From: an uncultured Prevotellaceae bacterium
GTDB taxonomy: Bacteria; Bacteroidota; Bacteroidia; Bacteroidales; Bacteroidaceae
Direction: 5' to 3'
Assembly: GCA_947306845.1 (NCBI GenBank)
Contig: CAMZHP010000052.1
Span: 1 to 14,281, forward strand
Length of the DNA: 14,281 nt
This document shows, one piece after another, positions 8,481 through 14,281 of this stretch (the stretch's first letter is position 1; every line of letters begins with the position of its first letter). A program made the position numbers and the translations under genes. The notes under the pieces were generated by a model. The model saw only the letters and a program-made list of their open reading frames with translations, made no database searches and was not told the origin of the DNA.

Positions 8481-9374
8481 TCATTCATTTGCTCTCCCAG
8501 CTGTTCCCTGCCTTCTGAATTCGCTGGGTTTCACGCCTGTTTTCAATCGAAACCTGGACGAGAAATAATCCGGAGAGTCAAAATTGAGCCTGTAGGCAAT
8601 TTCCTTGACACTCATCTTGGTCGTGGACAGCAATTCCTTGGCTCTCTGCAAGCGCAAGTCCTGCTGGTAAAGAGCAGGAGAGATTCCTGTATATTGTTTG
8701 AAGAGCTTGCGGAAATTTGAATAGCTGACTCCGAGGGAATCTGCAAGTTGCTGAATGGTAAGGTCGCTTTCCAATGACTCTCGGATTTGTATGCGGGCCT
8801 TGGTGACCATTTCCACATGTCCATGATTCTTGTTGAGCTCTATATTACGCTCCAAAGCATACATGGCACCTATGAGATGATTGACGATTCCAGCCAACAT
8901 CTGTTGTGAATGTGCAGCTTCCTCGAAAGCGGCTTTCTGTGCCGTCTTATAGAGTTCAATGATTTCTGATGAGTACCCCACATGATAAATTGGCTTGGAA
9001 GGGTGGAGAAAGCCGTAGTTCACACGGTCGTCAATATTGCGGCCCTTGAAACCTATCCAAAAACTTTTCCATTGTGATTGAGGCAAAGGGCCATAAGTAT
9101 GCCATTCTCCGGGGAACAGCAAGAAGATGTCTCCTGCCTTGATCGGAGACTTCTCTATGTGTGTTGACTGGAAAAAGCCTTCGCCCTCCAACAAATAAAG
9201 CATCTGATATTCATTCAGCACACGGCCCAGTTTCATATCAAAGTAATAACCATCCGCGTGTCCCTTGGTAGGATAAGGTTCGCCAGCTTCAACGGCATCA
9301 TACCCTACAGTGCTGACTGTCAGGCCCCACAATGCGTCATGCTCATTGGCTACCAAATATCTGCTGTCTTGCAT
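8481..9374 (-). CDS. rhaR: AraC-family regulator, probable rhamnose activator RhaR
   Basis: This 297-residue protein has an N-terminal cupin-like sensing domain (about 30-150, with GDIFLLFPGEWHTYGP at 81-96) and a C-terminal AraC DNA-binding domain (about 190-287). The first helix-turn-helix lies at about 206-227 (QQLADSLGVSYSNFRKLFK) and the second at about 255-276, including DSPDYFSSRFRLKTGVKPSEFR, the AraC-family hallmark. Being transcribed just ahead of rhaD and adjacent to all other rhamnose genes, it is very probably the L-rhamnose-responsive activator of both units, like RhaR of Bacteroides; the effector is inferred from context. It has its own promoter-like site at 9426-9457 and shares the upstream region with the divergent gene at 9568. 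Its stop is 35 bases from the preferred rhaD start. Confidence 0.88.
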   Translation of the reverse strand: MQDSRYLVANEHDALWGLTVSTVGYDAVEAGEPYPTKGHADGYYFDMKLGRVLNEYQMLYLLEGEGFFQSTHIEKSPIKAGDIFLLFPGEWHTYGPLPQSQWKSFWIGFKGRNIDDRVNYGFLHPSKPIYHVGYSSEIIELYKTAQKAAFEEAAHSQQMLAGIVNHLIGAMYALERNIELNKNHGHVEMVTKARIQIRESLESDLTIQQLADSLGVSYSNFRKLFKQYTGISPALYQQDLRLQRAKELLSTTKMSVKEIAYRLNFDSPDYFSSRFRLKTGVKPSEFRRQGTAGRANE

Positions 9375-9425
9375 GGTTGTTTGATTGATAAATTACTGAA
9401 TCGCAAACGCGACACAATATCTTTG

Positions 9426-9457
9426 CAAAAATAGCAAAAGTAAAGATAAAAATCAAA
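9426..9457 (-). promoter_or_regulatory. Candidate promoter of rhaR-rhaD (minus strand)
   Basis: On the minus strand TTTG (9457-9454) is followed after 20 bases by TATTTTTG (9433-9426), a full TAnnTTTG match. Transcription would start near 9420, about 45 bases before the rhaR ATG. A second TAnnTTTG match on the same strand, TACTTTTG (9442-9435), is less well spaced. Confidence 0.5.
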
Positions 9458-9502
9458 AATATCTCCCTTTTTTTTGATGTTTTGCAAAAAACGGAAGATA
9501 TG

Positions 9503-9534
9503 TTTGAGCAAACGGCTACTTTTTAGTAACTTTA
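9503..9534 (+). promoter_or_regulatory. Candidate promoter of the kinase-RapZC / MurU / guaA operon
   Basis: TTTG at 9503-9506 is followed after 20 bases by TAACTTTA at 9527-9534, one mismatch from TAnnTTTG. Transcription would start near 9540, about 28 bases before the ATG at 9568. Confidence 0.55.
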
Positions 9535-9567
9535 CACCCCCTAACGAGATTTCGACGATTTACTGTC

Positions 9568-9804
9568 ATGGATAAGAGAACTATCTTGCATATCATTTTC
9601 CTGTTGCTGCTCTCTGGGGCACTCATTTATCTCACAGGATCATTCCTCATGGCACTTGGCATTATGATGCTTTTGTTGCTTATCGATTCTTTCTTGCTCA
9701 AATATGACAACAAGCGACGTCAGGAGTGGGAGGAGCAACAAGCCAAAGACAGGATGACGGAGAATGACAAAAATGAGGATTTGCACAGTCAAGAGCAACC
9801 TTAG
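9568..9804 (+). CDS. Small two-helix membrane protein of unknown function
   Basis: This 78-residue protein has two hydrophobic segments, about 6-22 and 25-44, joined by a very short turn (a helical hairpin), then a highly charged tail (about 45-78) rich in K, R, E, D, Q and N. By the positive-inside tendency (MDKR at the start, KYDNKRR after helix 2) both ends are probably cytoplasmic. I do not recognise a family. It is the first gene after a good promoter and ends 17 bases before the kinase-RapZC fusion, so it is probably part of that operon. It might anchor or regulate a partner at the inner membrane, but nothing in the sequence proves this. Reality as a gene is supported by the promoter, tight spacing and sensible membrane topology. 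Confidence 0.75.
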   Translation: MDKRTILHIIFLLLLSGALIYLTGSFLMALGIMMLLLLIDSFLLKYDNKRRQEWEEQQAKDRMTENDKNEDLHSQEQP

Positions 9805-9821
9805 TTATCACACAGACGATC

Positions 9822-11357
9822 ATGCAACAACTGAGGCAATTATATATATCCCATTTCGGAAAGGAACCATTCTCCATAGAGGCTTTGGCAGGAGCCGGCA
9901 GCAACCGTGCCTATTACAGGATGGGCAATGAAGAGGGCGATACCGTCATCGGCGTTGTGGGCACCAGCCGTGAAGAGGATGAAGCCTTCATTTACCTGTC
10001 ACGACATTTCCGAAAACGTCAGCTTCCGGTCCCGGAGGTGATTGCGGCCAGTGATGACGGCATGAGATATCTTCAGGAAGATTTGGGCAGGACGTCACTC
10101 TTCGATGTCCTTAAGAATGCCAGAGAGGCGGGCGGGCGCTACAATCTGAAGGAGCAAGCCTTGTTGACGGAAACTATCAGGCAACTCCCCAATTTTCAGA
10201 TTCGAGGTGCCCGTGGATTGGAATGGAGCCATTGCTATCCTCAGCCCGAATTCAATGAGGATAATGTGCTGTTCGACCTCAACTATTTCAAGTATTGCTT
10301 TCTTAAGCCAACCGACCTCGACTTCCACGAACTGAAGTTGGAGGCCAATTTCAGGTTGATGGCCAAAGATTTGCTGACAGAGCCTACCGATAGTTTCATG
10401 TACCGCGATTTTCAGGCACGCAATGTGATGCTGGATAAGAACGGCAAGCCATCATTCATTGATTTCCAGGGTGGCCGTAAGGGACCATATTACTATGATC
10501 TGGCCTCATTCCTCTGGCAGGCCTCAGCACGCTACCCTGATAAGCTGCGAAGAAAACTGATCTACGAATACTATTATTCGCTCAAACAGTTTACAGAGGT
10601 TCCCTCCAAACGTCATTTCGTGGAGCGGTTGTCACTCTTTGTGCTTTTCCGCACTTTGCAGGTACTCGGCGCATACGGATATAGAGGTTATTTCGAGCGG
10701 AAGAAGCATTTTATAGACTCCATCCCACCTGCTATCGACAACCTCCGTCGGATTTTGGACACAGTAGATTTCCATTATCCCTATCTGATGGATGTGCTGC
10801 GCCGACTCACCCTTCTGCCACAATTCGAAGTGAAGGATGATGAGCCTCGTCAACGGACAGACGGATACCGGACTACAGACAGCAATGTCTATCAAGCCCA
10901 TACCAACGACGGTCCCGCTACTTTCTCCAAATACGACGGCAAAGGCCCCTTGGTGGTGAGGGTCTTCAGTTTCTCCTACAGGAAAGGCATTCCTGAGGAC
11001 GAGTCTGGCAACGGTGGCGGCTATGTGTTCGACTGCCGAAGTACGCACAATCCAGGACGCTATGAGCCCTACAAGCAACTGACAGGTCTTGACGAACCAG
11101 TGATTCGTTTTCTGGAAGACGACGGAGAGATCATCACTTTCCTCGAGCATATCTACCAACTGGCGGATGCTCATGTAGCCCGTTATCTGCAACGAGGTTT
11201 CACCAGTCTCATGTTCTCGTTCGGATGTACGGGTGGTCAGCACAGGAGTGTCTATTCAGCCCAGCATCTCGCTGAGCACATCAACAGGAAATACGGCATA
11301 GAGGTGAGAATATGCCATCGTGAACAAGGTATCAACCAAATATTGCCCGCAAGATGA
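9822..11357 (+). CDS. APH-fold sugar kinase (AmgK-like) fused to a RapZ C-terminal domain
   Basis: The protein has 511 residues and two domains. Residues 1-330 form an aminoglycoside-phosphotransferase-like kinase. It has a glycine-rich ATP loop LAGAGSNRAYYRM (22-34), the catalytic loop YRDFQARNVML (194-204, catalytic D196, N201) and the metal-binding FIDFQGGRKGPYYYDLASFL (212-231, D214). The DFQ...GP..YDLAS pattern resembles AmgK, which phosphorylates MurNAc/GlcNAc at the anomeric carbon. A hydrophilic linker (about 335-375) leads to a RapZ C-terminal domain (about 377-502): VFSFSYRKGIPED, VFDCRSTHNPGRY, TGLDEPV, GCTGGQHRSV (468-477) and CHRE (498-501). The RapZ P-loop NTPase half is absent and replaced by the kinase. 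In E. coli the GCTGGxHRSV region binds glucosamine-6-phosphate; the basic tail used for RNA binding there is missing here. It overlaps the next gene by 4 bases (ATGA), so translation is probably coupled. The substrate is inferred. Confidence 0.88.
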   Translation: MQQLRQLYISHFGKEPFSIEALAGAGSNRAYYRMGNEEGDTVIGVVGTSREEDEAFIYLSRHFRKRQLPVPEVIAASDDGMRYLQEDLGRTSLFDVLKNAREAGGRYNLKEQALLTETIRQLPNFQIRGARGLEWSHCYPQPEFNEDNVLFDLNYFKYCFLKPTDLDFHELKLEANFRLMAKDLLTEPTDSFMYRDFQARNVMLDKNGKPSFIDFQGGRKGPYYYDLASFLWQASARYPDKLRRKLIYEYYYSLKQFTEVPSKRHFVERLSLFVLFRTLQVLGAYGYRGYFERKKHFIDSIPPAIDNLRRILDTVDFHYPYLMDVLRRLTLLPQFEVKDDEPRQRTDGYRTTDSNVYQAHTNDGPATFSKYDGKGPLVVRVFSFSYRKGIPEDESGNGGGYVFDCRSTHNPGRYEPYKQLTGLDEPVIRFLEDDGEIITFLEHIYQLADAHVARYLQRGFTSLMFSFGCTGGQHRSVYSAQHLAEHINRKYGIEVRICHREQGINQILPAR

Positions 11358-12085
11358 GACAGGCCATGATATTTGCAGCAGGATTGGGTACGAGGCTCAA
11401 GCCCATCACAGACCACATGCCAAAAGCATTGGTCAGGGTGGGGGAGAAACCGCTTCTCGACCATGTGCTCGACAAGATGCAAGATGCCGGTTTTGAGCGC
11501 ATTGTCATCAACATCCACCATTTTGCAGATCAGATCGTGGACTATGTGAAGTCACATCCCCGTGACGGTATGGAGATTTTGTTTTCAGATGAGCGGGAAG
11601 CCCTGTTGGAAACTGGCGGAGGATTGCGCAAGGCAGCATCTTTGTTCTCACCCGACAGCCATGTGCTGATTCACAATGTGGATATTTTGAGCAACGTCGA
11701 TATCGGTCAACTCTACGAGCTGTCGTCAAAAGTGGATGCCACACTTTTGGTCAGCGAGCGCCAGACAAGCCGATACCTACTCTTTGATGATGACATGCTT
11801 CTGAAAGGGTGGACACATATCGGGACAGGCGAGGTGCGCTCTCCCTATCCAGATTTGGATCCGAAGAGATACACAAAACTGGCTTTTTCTGGCATTCATG
11901 TCATATCCCCGGCATTGTTGCGGATGATGCAACCTTGGCCAGAGAGATTCAGCATCATCGACTTCTATCTGTCACAATGTGACAAGATTCGTATCACGGG
12001 GCATCTGAAAAAGGACCTGCGACTCATGGACGTCGGCAAACTGGAAACCTTGGAGGACGCCAATCGGTTCATTACCCAATTATAG
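11354..12085 (+). CDS. murU: Sugar-1-phosphate nucleotidyltransferase, MurU-like
   Basis: This 243-residue nucleotidyltransferase has the signature [11 protein letters not shown] (9-19) and [18 protein letters not shown] (22-39) that binds the NTP phosphates. LLETGGGL (84-91), HNVDIL (107-112, with D110 a likely metal ligand) and [10 protein letters not shown] (224-233) follow. There is no C-terminal left-handed helix, so it is not GlmU. The short, single-domain form and the position directly after an AmgK-like kinase, overlapping it by 4 bases, point to MurU, which makes UDP-MurNAc from MurNAc-1-phosphate and bypasses de novo synthesis. Glucose-, mannose- or other sugar-1-phosphate transferases have the same fold, so the substrate is not certain. 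guaA follows 41 bases downstream and may be co-transcribed. Confidence 0.8.
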   Translation: MRQAMIFAAGLGTRLKPITDHMPKALVRVGEKPLLDHVLDKMQDAGFERIVINIHHFADQIVDYVKSHPRDGMEILFSDEREALLETGGGLRKAASLFSPDSHVLIHNVDILSNVDIGQLYELSSKVDATLLVSERQTSRYLLFDDDMLLKGWTHIGTGEVRSPYPDLDPKRYTKLAFSGIHVISPALLRMMQPWPERFSIIDFYLSQCDKIRITGHLKKDLRLMDVGKLETLEDANRFITQL

Positions 12086-12126
12086 GAACGACATACTCAT
12101 TATTTGACGAAATAAACATATATCAT

Positions 12127-13668
12127 ATGCAAAAAATCATCATTCTTGACTTTGGTTCACAGACCACGCAATTGATCGGAAGGCGTGTGCGTGAACTTGA
12201 CACGTTTTGTGAGATACTTCCATACAACAAGTTTCCTGCTGACGACCCATCAGTCATCGGTGTGATTCTCAGCGGTTCGCCCTTCTCCGTTCACGACCCT
12301 CAGGCATTCCGTGTTGACCTCAGCCAGTTTGTGGGCCGTTTACCGGTTTTGGGCATTTGCTATGGAGCACAGTTCATCGCCCATGAAGGAGGCGGTAAAG
12401 TGGAGCGCACCAACACCCGTGAGTATGGTCGGGCCAACCTTCAGTCCTTTGATAAAGAGAATCCCCTTTTTGAAGGATTCGATGCCAACTCTCAGGTATG
12501 GATGAGCCATGGTGATACCATCACCGCCATACCGGCCGACTGTCATGCCATTGCCTCCACAGCTGATGTCAAATATGCCGCCTATGCCAGTGACCGTCAT
12601 CCATTGTGGGCCGTGCAGTTCCATCCCGAGGTCTTCCATACCACTCAGGGCAAGGATTTGCTCCGTAACTTCGTCGTGAACATCTGCGGAAGCAGACAGG
12701 AATGGAGTCCGGCATCCTTCGTGGAGACCACCGTGTCAGAATTGAAACAGCAGTTGGGCGACGACCGCGTCATTCTAGGGCTCAGTGGCGGTGTTGACTC
12801 CTCCGTCTGCGCCGTATTGCTCAACCGTGCCATAGGTGATCGTCTCACCTGCATTTTCGTCGACCATGGCATGTTGAGAAAGAATGAGTTCAACAAGGTG
12901 ATGGATGCCTACAAGGGGTTGGGCCTCAATGTGATAGGCGTTGATGCCAGTCAGAAGTTCTTCGCCGACCTGGAAGGTGTTTCCGACCCAGAGCAGAAGC
13001 GCAAGATCATTGGTCGCGACTTCGTGGAAGTGTTCAATGCCGAGGCCAAGAAAATCACAGATGCGAAGTGGTTGGCCCAGGGCACCATTTACCCTGACCG
13101 CATAGAGAGTCTCAGCATCACGGGCATGGTCATCAAGAGTCACCACAATGTAGGCGGTCTGCCCAAGGAGATGCACCTCCAACTCTGCGAACCTTTGAAA
13201 TGGTTGTTCAAAGACGAGGTCAGACGTGTGGGCTATCAGCTGAACATGCCCGAGCGGTTGATCAAGCGCCATCCTTTCCCAGGTCCCGGACTTGCCGTCC
13301 GCATCTTGGGAGATATCACACCTGAGAAGGTTCGTATCCTGCAAGAGGCTGATGACATCTATATTGAGTCGATGCTTCAATATGTGTGTGACGACGGGGA
13401 AGTGCTATATGACAAGATCTGGCAGGCTGGTGCCATCCTGCTTTCGACAGTCCGCAGTGTGGGAGTCATGGGAGACGAGCGTACCTACGAGCATCCAGTG
13501 GCACTGCGTGCCGTCACCAGCACCGATGCGATGACCGCCGACTGGGCCCATCTGCCTTATGATTTCATGGCCCGAGTATCCAATGAGATCATCAACAAGG
13601 TGCAAGGAGTCAACCGTGTCTGCTACGACATCTCCTCAAAACCGCCATCAACAATAGAGTGGGAATAA
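12127..13668 (+). CDS. guaA: GMP synthase (glutamine-hydrolysing)
   Basis: This 513-residue enzyme converts XMP, ATP and glutamine to GMP, the last step of guanine nucleotide synthesis. The N-terminal class I glutamine amidotransferase (1-190) has the nucleophile C78 in GICYGAQ and the partners H166 and E168 in QFHPEVF. The ATP-pyrophosphatase domain has the PP-loop [10 protein letters not shown] (217-226), and the C-terminal dimerisation domain carries [15 protein letters not shown] (381-395) and ends in the family's invariant KPPSTIEWE. Length and motifs are complete. It is last in the probable operon beginning at 9568 and is followed by a 16-bp terminator. It is housekeeping, so its position behind the recycling genes may be incidental. 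No purine riboswitch is visible in the 41-base gap before it. Confidence 0.97.
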   Translation: MQKIIILDFGSQTTQLIGRRVRELDTFCEILPYNKFPADDPSVIGVILSGSPFSVHDPQAFRVDLSQFVGRLPVLGICYGAQFIAHEGGGKVERTNTREYGRANLQSFDKENPLFEGFDANSQVWMSHGDTITAIPADCHAIASTADVKYAAYASDRHPLWAVQFHPEVFHTTQGKDLLRNFVVNICGSRQEWSPASFVETTVSELKQQLGDDRVILGLSGGVDSSVCAVLLNRAIGDRLTCIFVDHGMLRKNEFNKVMDAYKGLGLNVIGVDASQKFFADLEGVSDPEQKRKIIGRDFVEVFNAEAKKITDAKWLAQGTIYPDRIESLSITGMVIKSHHNVGGLPKEMHLQLCEPLKWLFKDEVRRVGYQLNMPERLIKRHPFPGPGLAVRILGDITPEKVRILQEADDIYIESMLQYVCDDGEVLYDKIWQAGAILLSTVRSVGVMGDERTYEHPVALRAVTSTDAMTADWAHLPYDFMARVSNEIINKVQGVNRVCYDISSKPPSTIEWE

Positions 13669-13671
13669 TAC

Positions 13672-13714
13672 AAATGCATCACTGGGAATGATTCCTTGTC
13701 CCAGTGATGCATTT
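13672..13714. terminator. Hairpin terminator after guaA, shared with the convergent hydrolase
   Basis: A perfect 16-bp stem pairs 13672-13687 with 13699-13714 around an 11-base loop. The stem starts with AAA and ends in TTT, so it can work in both directions. It begins 4 bases after the guaA stop and ends 15 bases before the minus-strand hydrolase stop. Confidence 0.88.
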
Positions 13715-13728
13715 TGATTTCTGTAAGT

Positions 13729-14281
13729 TTAGAAATTCTTACGCACTCCCTGCCACTCAGGGAATTTCATTTTGAGGTATTCATCATCAAGGAAGAGGGC
13801 AGATTGTCCCACATTGCCTTTCAGCTGCCAGTCGAGCCACTTCACCACGGCCTTGGCATAGTTACCCCCATGTTTTTCGTAATAGGTGCCGCTGTGACCA
13901 TCCTTGGAATTCAGCATCACCACGGGAATGTTGTCAGGTATGCGCTCATAATCCTTCTGTGCGTTGGCAAATGCGATGTCGGCGGGACCACCTATCATAT
14001 AGAACATCGGCTGATGCAGATTCTTCAGGGCCTCTTTGGTCGATCCCATCATCTCCATGTCACCTATACCTGTGTTCAACATCACACAAGTTTTGATGCG
14101 GGGATCGTGTGAAACGCCCAATACTTGTGCACCTCCGCACGACTGTCCCATCGCTGCCACATGGTCGAGATCCAGGCAATGATAGTATTCTGAGCCTGCA
14201 GTGGCATTCTGTTCTATCAGCCAGTCGAGCACCTCCAGCAACATCTTGGGATAAGTACTGAAGACTGGTGCTGACGGCTGC
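13729..14281 (-). CDS. Alpha/beta-hydrolase, C-terminal part (5' end beyond the window)
   Basis: The frame runs on the minus strand from the right edge to the TAA at 13731-13729. Codons before the ATG at 14244 stay open to the edge (12 more residues), so the gene is cut and its start is unseen. About 183 residues are visible. Counting from that Met, the nucleophile elbow is GQSCGG (34-39; S35), the likely acid is D89 in GGPADIAF and the likely His is H117 in DGHSGT, giving a complete catalytic triad in the usual order. The layout resembles dienelactone-hydrolase or cutinase-like (chlorophyllase-type) hydrolases. The substrate cannot be told, and whether there is a signal peptide is unknown because the N-terminus is missing. 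It converges on guaA with a shared terminator, so it is not functionally linked to the operon. Confidence 0.85.
   Translation of the reverse strand, partial: QPSAPVFSTYPKMLLEVLDWLIEQNATAGSEYYHCLDLDHVAAMGQSCGGAQVLGVSHDPRIKTCVMLNTGIGDMEMMGSTKEALKNLHQPMFYMIGGPADIAFANAQKDYERIPDNIPVVMLNSKDGHSGTYYEKHGGNYAKAVVKWLDWQLKGNVGQSALFLDDEYLKMKFPEWQGVRKNF

Noticed and set aside
10632..11243. 203-codon open frame on the minus strand inside the kinase-RapZC gene
   Set aside because: It is antisense to conserved RapZ-domain motifs, so the plus-strand frame explains the sequence.
12086..12126. Purine riboswitch before guaA
   Set aside because: The gap is only 41 bases, too short for an aptamer and expression platform, and shows no suitable fold.
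12775..13380. 201-codon open frame on the minus strand inside guaA
   Set aside because: guaA is complete and conserved here; the opposite frame has no recognisable features.

Overview
The window looks like a chromosomal segment of a Bacteroidales bacterium, most likely Prevotellaceae. The reasons are the protein families present, moderate GC, A-rich leaders without Shine-Dalgarno sequences before most starts, and promoters of the Bacteroidetes type (TTTG, about 20 bases, TAnnTTTG). No mobile element, rRNA, tRNA or CRISPR array was seen. This assignment comes from reading the sequence, not from a database search.

Layout. (1) 1-892: 3' part of a Bacteroidetes membrane protein of unknown function, cut by the left edge. 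(2) 998-2926: groES-groEL, preceded by a good match to a sigma-54 (-24/-12) promoter and followed by an intrinsic terminator. (3) 2927-3384: a gene-free stretch that is not empty. It holds a near-consensus promoter, a T-rich stretch with no ATG and a strong intrinsic terminator, which together look like a small-RNA gene of about 110 nt. After it come seven copies of a 7-bp repeat and then the rhaB promoter. (4) 3385-9374: an L-rhamnose catabolic locus in two convergent units. On the plus strand are rhamnulokinase, rhamnose isomerase and an MFS permease. On the minus strand are an AraC-type regulator and rhamnulose-1-phosphate aldolase. A 15-bp perfect hairpin lies between the convergent ends. 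Together they take up rhamnose and convert it to DHAP and L-lactaldehyde; no lactaldehyde reductase gene is present here. (5) 9503-13714: a probable four-gene operon. It encodes a small two-helix membrane protein, an APH-fold sugar kinase fused to a RapZ-type C-terminal domain, a MurU-like nucleotidyltransferase overlapping it by 4 bases, and GMP synthase, and it ends in a 16-bp terminator. (6) 13729-14281: an alpha/beta hydrolase on the minus strand, cut by the right edge.

The most interesting part is the kinase/RapZ-C fusion coupled to the nucleotidyltransferase. The pair resembles AmgK-MurU, which turns recycled MurNAc (and GlcNAc) into UDP-sugar. The domain fused to the kinase is the part of RapZ that senses glucosamine-6-phosphate in E. 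coli. This suggests, as inference, a cell-wall recycling kinase with a built-in amino-sugar sensor. The next most interesting items are the unassigned small-RNA-like unit downstream of groEL and the sigma-54-like promoter of groESL.
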